Source of the DNA: Boseongicola sp. SB0675_bin_26
Lineage (GTDB): Bacteria; Pseudomonadota; Alphaproteobacteria; Rhodobacterales; Rhodobacteraceae
Length of the DNA: 5,250 nt
NCBI GenBank assembly: GCA_009843725.1
Contig: VYCX01000079.1
Span: 1-5,250, forward strand
Direction of reading: 5' to 3'
The position numbers and the translations under genes were made by a program. Below are positions 1-5,250 of this stretch, piece by piece (positions within the stretch are counted from its first letter, which is position 1; each line of letters starts with the position of its first letter). Below the pieces are notes generated by a model. The model was not told where the DNA came from. It was given only the letters and a program-made list of their open reading frames with translations, and made no database searches.

Positions 1-3000
1 TTCGCGGCCAGATGGACCCGCTCACGCTGCTGTTCAGCAGCGGCTACCCGACCCCGGGCGACCTGTATCTGGATGCGCCGATCGCACGCGCGGCCAACCG
101 GCTGCTCAGGGACGCGGTCCGGGAACTCGTGGCCAAGCTGCCCGCTGGACGACGTCTGAGGGTGATCGAAGTCGGGGCGGGCACGGGGTCGGCAACCGCC
201 TCGGTTCTGCCGGAACTTCCCGAAGGCCGGTTCGACTACATGTACACGGACATTTCGGCAGGGTTCTTCGCGGAAGCGGAATCGCGCTTCGGGGATGGCG
301 GAGGTTGCATCGAGTACCGCCCTCTCAACATAGAGAACGATCCGGTGGCCCAGGGATTCGACGCGTATGCCTACGACCTGATCATTGCATCGAACGTGCT
401 CCATGCCACGCGCTATCTCGATGAGACGCTCGGTCATTGCCTGACGCTGCTCGCGCCGTCGGGCCAGATGGTGGCGCTCGAGAACCTTCGCGGCCAGGGC
501 TGGATGGACCTGACGTTCGGACAGCTCGACGGCTGGTGGAGATTTGCCGACGACTACCGGCCGCATCATGCCTTGGCGAGCCCGGACGTGTGGCGCCGTG
601 CGCTCGGAGATGCGGGATTCGACGCGGCGGAAGTCCTTGGCCTTGATGCATCCAGACCTGACGAGATGCCGGATCGAGGCGTCATCGTGGCGAAAGGCCC
701 GGAAAAGGTCTCCGAAGCGCCCGGCACATGGGTCCTCGTTGCAGACCGCGGTGACATGGCCGCCGAGCTTGCAGATGGACTGGCGGCGCGGAACCAGGCC
801 GTCGTGATCGTGCGCGAAGGCTCTGAGAACGGAATGAAGCCCAAGGCGACTGGCGTCATGACGGCCAGCGTCGACTTCCAGCGGCGCGAATCGTGGCAAG
901 CGCTCCTTGAAGACCTGCCGGAGGATGCGCCATTAAGCGGCGTGGTGCATCTCCCGGCGCTTGACGGCCGTGGCGCAGAGGCATCCACGGATGACGTCGC
1001 GCAGGACGTGCAGCATGCCGGGGCGAGTGCCCTGGCGGTCGTTCAGGGGATCATCGACTCCGACCGCATTCCGGCCAAAGGCATCTGGTTCATCACCCGA
1101 GGCGCCCAGGCATTGGAGCGCGAGACCCAAGGGGCGCTGGCCGGAGCTGCGTTGTGGGGCTTCGGAAAGGCCGTGGCGCGTGAAGCGGCACACCTGACGC
1201 CGCGCATGATCGACCTCGATCCGACGGTCGTCGCGCCCGCGACCGATCTCGTTGACGAGCTCATGTATCCGGATTCGGAAAACCACATCGCCGTGCGCCG
1301 GGGAAATCGTCAGGTCGCGCGCCTGGTCCGGATGGAAGACGGTCCGGAACGGCTGGATCTGCCGAAGGAAACGGCATGGGTTCTGACGCCAGATCCAACG
1401 GGCGTCTTCGAGAAACCGTGCGTAACGCAGCTGCCCGCGCAGCCCCTTGAAGGACGGGAAGTCCGCGTCGCGGTCGAGGCTGCCGGACTGAATTTCTGGG
1501 ACGTGTTCCGTTCGCTGGGATTCATCGAAGAGGGAAACCTGGGGCGGGAGATGTGCGGCCGCGTCGTTGCTGCGGGTTCCGAAGTCGCCAGCGTCTCCGT
1601 GGGCGACCATGTCGTCGGCCTGGGCTTTGGCGCGTTCGCCGGGGAAATGGTGACGCACGAGGAACTGGTGGCGCCTGCGCCTCCGGACATCCCGGTGTCG
1701 GGCCTCGCCACGGTGCCAAGCGCCTTTGTTTCGGCAGCGCTATCCTATGAACTGTCCGGGCTTGAGGCCGACGACCGCGTGCTGATTCACGCCGGCGCGG
1801 GCGGCGTGGGGCTGGCGGCGATCCAGCTGGCACAGGCCGCGGGAGCGGAGGTCTTCGCGACCGCGAGCGCGCCGAAGCAGGCCTACCTGAAGTCGCTTGG
1901 CGTCAAGCATGTATTCGACAGCCGGCAAACGGACTTCGGCAAGGAGATTCTCGACGCCACGAACGGCGCGGGCGTTACGGTGGTCCTGAACAGCCTGACA
2001 AGCGAAGGCTTCATCGATGCCAGCCTGTCCTGCCTTGCACAGGGCGGCCGTTTCGTGGAGCTGGCGAGACGCGACATCCTCAGCGTGGAGGAAATGGCTG
2101 CTCTTCGGCCGGATGTCGCCTATGACATCCTGGAACTCGATGTCCTGAAGAAGACCGATCCCGCATGGGTGGGACGGGTCCTCAGGGACATCGTGGCGCG
2201 GGTTGCAGCAGGTGAACTCAAGCCGATCATCCACAGCCGCTGGCCGCTTGCCGAAGCCGGCGCCGCACTGAGGTTCATGCGGTCCGCACGGCACCTCGGG
2301 AAGATCGTCGTCACTGCGCAGCCGCTGGCGTCAGGCCGGCTCAGGGAGGACCGCACCTATCTTGTAACCGGCGGCTTGGGCGGCATCGGACTGGCCGTGG
2401 CCGAATGGCTTGCGGACCTTGGAGCCGGAACGATCGTGCTGAACGGTCGGCGGTCGCCCGGCGAGGACGCACTGGAGGCCATTCGCGCGCTCGAGGACCG
2501 GGGCGTGACGGTACGTGTCGAGCTCGCCGACGTTTCGAACGATGCAGCGGTCGACAAGATGCTGGCCCGGATGGACGAAGAGCTTCCTCCGCTCGCAGGC
2601 GTCGTCCACAGCGTCGGCGTGCTGTCGGACGGTGCGCTGACAAACCAGAACTGGGACCGATTCGAAACGGTGCTCTGGCCAAAGGTTCTCGGCGCCTGGC
2701 ATTTGCACCGCGCGACAGCGAACCGCGATCTCGACCTCTTCATCCTGTTTTCCAGCCGCGTCGGCGTCATGGGCAATCCGGGCCAGGCGAACCATGCATC
2801 GGCGAACGCCTTCCTGGACCAGCTTGCCGGTCACCGCCGGTCGCTGGGCCTTCCCGGCCAGGCCATCGCCTGGGGCGCGTGGTCAGAGATCGGCGAAGCG
2901 GCGGAGCAGAAGGACCGGATCGAGCGGCAAAGGTCCGCCCTCGGCGGGCGCTGGTTCACGCCGCAGCAGGGCATAAGGGCGCTTGACAGGCTCGTGCGCC

Positions 3001-5250
3001 AGGACGTCACGACGTCCGTCGTGATGGCCATGGACTGGTCGGTGTTCGAGGAAGCCGTGGACGACCGCCCGGCCTTTCTCGAGGATCTCCTCTCGTCGGT
3101 CGCCGAAGACGGCGCAGATGCCGGAGTCTCTTCGGAAGACCTGCTCTCGCGCCTTGCCAACGCCAACGCGGAAGAACGCGAAAACCTGCTGGTGACGTTC
3201 CTGCAACAGGAGCTGCAGGCGGTGCTTCGGCTGCCGTCGGCGCCTGCGCCAACCGTCGGGTTCTTCGACCTCGGAATGGATTCGTTGATGGCGGTGGAGC
3301 TGCGCAACCGGCTCAATCGCGCATTTGCGGGGCAATGCAAGATGTCGAACACGGTGGTGTTCGACTATCCCGAGATCCAGGCACTGGCCCGTCACGTTGA
3401 CGGCGAACTCGGCGAAGTCGATTCCGAGGCAGCGCCGCAAGCACAGCCGGCACCCGGTCCCCAGCCGAAGGCGCCACCGGCGCCCGAACCGCAGCCGCCG
3501 GCACAGCGGGAACCCGAAGCGCGGCCGGTGCCCGAACCGAGGGCGAAAGCACGGCCGACTCCGCAGATGGCGCAGACGCCGGAACGGCCAAGGGGCGTTC
3601 AGCCAGACCAGGAACGGATCGCGATTGTCGGCATGGCGTGCCGCTTCCCGGGCGCTCCGGATCTGTTCAGCTACTGGCGCCAGCTCAGGGCGGGTACTGA
3701 AGCGGTGACTGACGGGCGTCGCGACGAAGGACCATGGAGCGGCGTCATCGGAGACCCGACGGCCGCGGAGGCCACGAATCGCCGCGGCGGCTTCGTCGAG
3801 GGCCTCGACCGGTTTGACGCGAAGTTCTTCGGCATACAGCCGATCGAGGCGCGAAAGATGGACCCGCGCCAGAGGATGCTGCTCGAGACAAGCTGGCATG
3901 CGCTTGAGGACGCGGGAATCGATCCCGGACTGCTCAAGGGCACCCGCGCAAGCGTGTTCGCCGGTTTGGGCAGCAGCGAATACCGGGACCTGATCGCGGC
4001 CGCGGGCCAGGATGACAGCTATCTCGGAACCGCCGCGAGCGTGGCCATCGGACGGATCGCGTTCTCGTTCGGATTCATGGGGCCGGCGGTTCCGCTCGAC
4101 ATGACCTGCGCGGCTTCACTCGTGGCCGTGCATCAGGCGGCAGCGAGCCTCAGGCAGCGCGAGGTCGATCTGGCCCTCGCCGGAGGCGTGCACGCCATTC
4201 TTTCCCCGCCGGTCATGCGGTTCATGCGCGAGTACGGAATGCTGTCGCGAACCGGACTGTGCAGGACCTTCGATGCCGACGCGGACGGCTTCGTGCGCGG
4301 CGAAGGCTGTGGCATCGTCATCCTGAAGCGGCTCGAGGACGCCGAGGCGGACGGCGACCGCATCTGGGGCATCGTTCAGGGCTCCGCCGTCAACCAGAAC
4401 GGCGCCGCAGCGGCGCTCACGGTCCCGAACGGAACCGCTCAGGAGCGTCTGTACGAGGAGGCGCTGGCGCAGGCAGGCATCGCGCCACGGGATCTTGACT
4501 ACCTTGAAGTGCATGGCACCGGGTCGGAACTGGGTGATCCGATCGAAGTGCGCGCGGCCTCTGCGGTTTACGGCCGCGAGCGTGATGCGGGGCGTCCGCT
4601 TTTGCTCGGCACTGTCAAGACGAACATCGGCCATCTCGAATCGGCCGCCGGAGTCGCGGGCCTCATCAAGGTTCTGCTTGCCATGAGCCACGGCGTGATT
4701 CCGAAGCATCTGCATTTCAGGAATCCCAATCCGCACGTCGATTGGGACGAGCTTCCGGTGCGGGTGACGGCGGAAGAGACGGCCTGGCCACCGGCGCCCA
4801 ATCGCCAGCCGACGGCCGGAATCAGCGCATTCGGCATTTCGGGAACGAACGCCCATCTGCTCGTCGAGGGATACAAGGCGCAAATTGGCGAAACCAGGCA
4901 GAACGGCGTGCAAGGATCCCCTGCCGGACCTGCGCAGCGCGTGCCGGTTCGCCTGCCGGAATCTCTTGAGAACGGGGAATTGGAGAACGGCGGGATCAAG
5001 CCGCGCGGCGTGCGGTTGCTGCCTTTGTCGGGCAAGTCCTCCAGCGCGCTCAAGGACCTGGCAGACCGGTATCTCGGTTGGCTCGACGAACATGCAGCGG
5101 ACCTCTCGTCCGACGCAAGTGCGGGCATGTCGTTTCTTGCTGACATGTCCTGGACGGCAGCCATCGGGCGCAGTCACTTCGAGTATCGGGCGGGCGTCGT
5201 CTTCAAGGACGTTCCGACGCTGACGGAAGGACTGGCGCAAGTTTCCGCCG
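1..5250 (+). CDS. Modular type I polyketide synthase, partial at both ends (cMT-psiKR-ER-KR-ACP / KS-linker)
   Basis: One uninterrupted frame (first full codon at base 3, 1,749 codons, no stop) covers the window. Neither start nor stop is visible, so this is an internal piece of a multimodular megasynthase. Seen directly, in order: a SAM methyltransferase (VIEVGAGTGS, residues 54-63), a structural KR half, an enoylreductase (GGVGLAAIQLA, 600-610), a catalytic KR (TGGLGGIG, 789-796), an ACP (GMDSL, Ser1094), a Pro-rich linker, and a ketosynthase (Cys1369, His1504, His1544). Known for the family: such enzymes act in the cytoplasm as dimers and pass acyl chains from ACP to KS. Inference: KS, AT and probably DH of the first module lie upstream, and the AT of the second lies downstream. 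The product is not predictable from this piece. No frameshift or internal stop was found, and codon use looks uniformly GC-rich. Assignment as a type I PKS is secure; no gene name is justified. Confidence 0.98.
3..698 (+). other. PKS C-methyltransferase domain (cMT), N-terminus cut by window edge
   Basis: Residues about 1-232. This domain moves a methyl group from S-adenosylmethionine to the alpha carbon of the ACP-bound beta-ketoacyl chain. Visible marks: a DPLTLLFSSG-type lead-in at residues 5-14, as found just before PKS methyltransferase cores; SAM-binding motif I VIEVGAGTGS (54-63); the acidic motif YTDIS (81-85), typical of PKS cMTs; SNVLHAT (130-136); and a C-terminal WWRFADDYRPHH block (178-189) followed by SPDVW. 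His134 and Glu160 (in ALEN) are 26 residues apart. They fit the His-Glu dyad that I recall being proposed as catalytic in PKS C-methyltransferases. All key residues look intact, so activity is likely. The most N-terminal helices of the domain are probably missing because the window begins there. O- or N-methyltransferases are less likely, given the motif set and the position before a psi-KR. Confidence 0.93.
723..1334 (+). other. Ketoreductase structural subdomain (psi-KR), non-catalytic
   Basis: Residues about 241-444. This is the truncated Rossmann half that supports the catalytic KR. In ER-containing PKS modules it is separated from that half by the inserted ER, as here. Visible marks: a beta-strand start GTWVLVAD (241-248), a middle strand LSGVVHL, then GIWFITRGAQALE and a GAALWGFGKAVARE-like stretch that resembles the usual ALWGLGRVVALE helix, then MIDLDP (402-407). 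It closes with HIAVRRGNRQVARLVR (428-443), the standard lead-in to an ER. There is no glycine-rich NADPH motif and no Ser/Tyr/Lys set, as expected for the structural half. It is not a second active reductase and not a degenerate gene. Confidence 0.88.
1377..2315 (+). other. Enoylreductase domain (ER), MDR family, NADPH-dependent
   Basis: Residues about 459-771, a normal length. It would reduce the alpha,beta-enoyl-ACP double bond, which implies a dehydratase upstream. Visible marks: the substrate-side motif AGLNFWDVFRSLG (494-506; consensus is closer to GLNFRDV); GREMCGRVVAAGSEV; GDHVVGLGFGAFAG; the NADPH-binding motif HAGAGGVGLAAIQLA (596-610); VVLNSLTSEG (660-669); and GGRFVELARRDIL (681-693). 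The C-terminal ELKPIIHSRWPLAEAGAALRFM-type segment continues into HLGKIVV (764-770). Two departures are notable: Trp499 for the usual Arg, and Arg689 where a Lys is usual (GKxD or AKRD). Asp713 or Glu711 would be the acidic partner. The nucleotide-binding site looks complete, so I infer a working ER. Confidence 0.94.
2352..3062 (+). other. Ketoreductase catalytic subdomain (KR), B-type-like, His in place of catalytic Tyr
   Basis: Residues about 784-1020. It reduces the beta-keto group of the ACP-bound chain with NADPH. Visible marks: the TGGLGGIG dinucleotide motif (789-796), NGRR after strand 2, ADVSN, HSVGVLSDG (869-877), catalytic-type Lys894 in WPKVLGAWHLH, Ser918 in FSSRVGVMG, and Asn935 in NAFLD. 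The tyrosine expected 13 residues after the serine is His931 (GNPGQANHASAN, codon CAT at 2793-2795). Asp876 in LSD (consensus LDD), the PGQAN motif at 926-930 and the lack of the A-type Trp (Met923 in GVMG) point to a B-type KR, which gives a D-configured alcohol suitable for dehydration to a trans alkene. The region after AWGAWSEIG (956-964) leads through WFTPQQG to MDWSVFEE, a standard KR end. Activity with His931 is uncertain. Confidence 0.93.
3174..3404 (+). other. Acyl carrier protein domain (ACP), phosphopantetheine site Ser1094
   Basis: Residues about 1058-1134, the usual 75-80 residues. It carries the growing chain on a phosphopantetheine arm attached to Ser1094 (bases 3282-3284) in the motif FFDLGMDSLMAVELRNRL, which is fully canonical. 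Helix I is the LLVTFLQQELQAVLRLP-like stretch (1062-1078), and helix III follows in NTVVFDYPEIQALARHV. It is a single ACP, not a tandem array. It closes the first module and sits directly before the Pro-rich linker to the next KS, so chain transfer is within one polypeptide and needs no docking domain here. Confidence 0.96.
3423..3611 (+). repeat. Proline-rich inter-module linker with short degenerate P-x-P repeats
   Basis: Residues 1141-1203. Of these 63 residues 20 are proline, with Ala, Glu, Gln and Arg filling most of the rest. Many are spaced as PxP or PxPxP (for example PAPGPQP at 1149-1155 and PVPEP at 1175-1179). At the DNA level this gives loose repetition of units like cccgaaccg, but no exact long tandem repeat. 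It joins ACP to KS and is much longer than the roughly 20 residues usual for ACP-KS linkers within a protein. It is predicted to be extended and flexible, with no catalytic role. It is rich in Arg and Glu toward its C-terminal half. Confidence 0.9.
3612..4868 (+). other. Ketosynthase domain (KS), complete, opening the next PKS module
   Basis: Residues about 1204-1622, close to the usual 420-425. It accepts the chain from the preceding ACP and performs decarboxylative Claisen condensation. Visible marks: the start ERIAIVGMACRFPGAP; RRGGFVEGLDRFDAKFFGI; KMDPRQRMLLE; the nucleophile Cys1369 in PLDMTCAASLVAVH (consensus VDTACSSSLVALH); His1504 in EVHGTGSELGDPIEV (consensus EAHGTGT); Lys1539 and His1544 in VKTNIGHLESAAG; and the end motif SAFGISGTNAHLLVE. 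The Cys-His-His set is intact and the Cys-to-His spacing of 135 is normal. It is therefore an elongating KS, not a loading KSQ (Cys replaced by Gln) and not a condensation-dead KS0. Unusual points are TCAAS around the nucleophile and an N-terminal loop GRRDEGPWSGVIGD in place of the common PxDRWD pattern. Confidence 0.97.
4869..5018 (+). other. Variable insert after the KS, with a small LENG duplication
   Basis: Residues about 1623-1672. Between the KS end motif and the KS-AT linker there is a 50-residue polar stretch without recognisable domain motifs. It includes a short direct repeat, LENGELENGG (1655-1664; bases about 4965-4994). PKSs commonly have a short, variable, Pro/Ala-rich segment at this spot; here it is richer in Gly, Asn and Gln. 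It is likely a surface-exposed loop. I see no function. Confidence 0.6.
5019..5250 (+). other. KS-to-AT linker domain, cut by the window end
   Basis: Residues about 1673-1749. The motif LPLSGKSSSALKDLADRYLGWL (beginning at residue 1673) matches the standard LxLSAKSxxALxxLAxRY opening of the linker between KS and acyltransferase in type I PKSs. It is followed by FLADMSWTAAIGRSHFEYRAGVV, equivalent to the usual LADVAYTLxxGRxHFxHRxAVV. An AT domain of the second module is therefore expected just downstream, which suggests a cis-AT system, but no AT residue is in view. The last base of the window is the first base of an incomplete codon. Confidence 0.85.

Noticed and set aside
437..988. Short open frames on both strands over the cMT and psi-KR region
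   Set aside because: They are low-complexity Arg/Pro/Ser-rich translations typical of out-of-frame GC-rich DNA and overlap recognisable cMT motifs.
723..1334. Dead or broken second ketoreductase
   Set aside because: Lack of the NADPH and catalytic motifs is normal for the structural KR half that precedes an inserted ER.
933..2834. Minus-strand open frames at 933-1658, 1740-2294 and 2331-2834 that might look like an antisense operon
   Set aside because: All are in the codon-aligned register and stop exactly at sense TTA (933), CTA (1740) and TCA (2331) codons. They follow codon bias, not gene structure, and no familiar protein motifs appear.
3423..3611. Repeat array or CRISPR-like structure
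   Set aside because: The repetition is short, degenerate and in frame, and it encodes a Pro-rich linker. There are no conserved direct repeats with unique spacers.
3396..3620. Possible gene boundary between two PKS proteins
   Set aside because: The frame continues without a stop, ribosome binding site or convincing start. The KS follows the ACP in the same frame, so this is a module junction inside one protein.
2883..3899. A 338-codon minus-strand open frame across the KR end, ACP, linker and KS start
   Set aside because: Same codon-aligned shadow register, ending at a sense TCA codon at 2883. The Arg-rich, repetitive middle is simply the complement of the Pro-rich linker.
3612..4868. Loading-type or inactive KS
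   Set aside because: The nucleophile Cys1369 and both histidines are present with normal spacing, so neither a KSQ nor a KS0 label fits.
4116..5240. A 374-codon open frame on the minus strand opposite the KS
   Set aside because: It is aligned codon-for-codon with the PKS frame, where minus-strand stops need TTA, CTA or TCA sense codons. These are rare in GC-rich genes, and this frame ends at the sense TCA codon at 4116. Its predicted protein shows no recognisable domain and it lies over conserved KS motifs.

Overview
The whole window lies inside one giant plus-strand gene for a modular type I polyketide synthase (PKS). A single reading frame (first complete codon at base 3) stays open for 1,749 codons and runs off both edges. 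There is no start codon, stop codon, promoter, RNA gene or intergenic space in view. In this annotation residue n is the codon at bases 3n to 3n+2.

Layout. (1) Bases 3-698 hold a SAM-dependent C-methyltransferase (cMT) whose extreme N-terminal part is probably cut off. (2) Bases 723-1334 hold the non-catalytic structural half of a ketoreductase (psi-KR). (3) Bases 1377-2315 hold an enoylreductase (ER). (4) Bases 2352-3062 hold the catalytic half of the ketoreductase (KR). (5) Bases 3174-3404 hold an acyl carrier protein (ACP), which ends that module. (6) Bases 3423-3611 encode a proline-rich inter-module linker. (7) Bases 3612-4868 hold a complete ketosynthase (KS) that opens the next module. 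(8) From 4869 to the end there is a variable insert followed by the KS-to-acyltransferase linker. The acyltransferase (AT) itself lies beyond the window.

How the parts work together. The first module has the order (KS-AT-DH, inferred upstream and not seen)-cMT-psiKR-ER-KR-ACP, the same order as fungal highly reducing PKSs and many bacterial fully reducing modules. A chain extended on this ACP would be methylated at the alpha carbon, reduced at the beta keto group, dehydrated if a DH is present, and reduced at the double bond. It would then pass to the KS of the second module in the same polypeptide. The expected product of the first module is an alpha-methyl, fully saturated two-carbon extension.

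Organism. The sequence is GC-rich (about mid-60s percent by eye), has no introns in 5.2 kb and has bacterial-style multimodular architecture. A high-GC bacterium is likely. The style of the domains reminds me of proteobacterial PKSs, but I cannot fix the taxon or name the product.

Points for a second look are departures from the consensus in catalytic motifs: a His in place of the KR catalytic Tyr, a TCAAS active site in the KS, and an Arg in place of the usual ER motif Lys. All come with otherwise intact domains, so they may mark a PKS subclass rather than decay.
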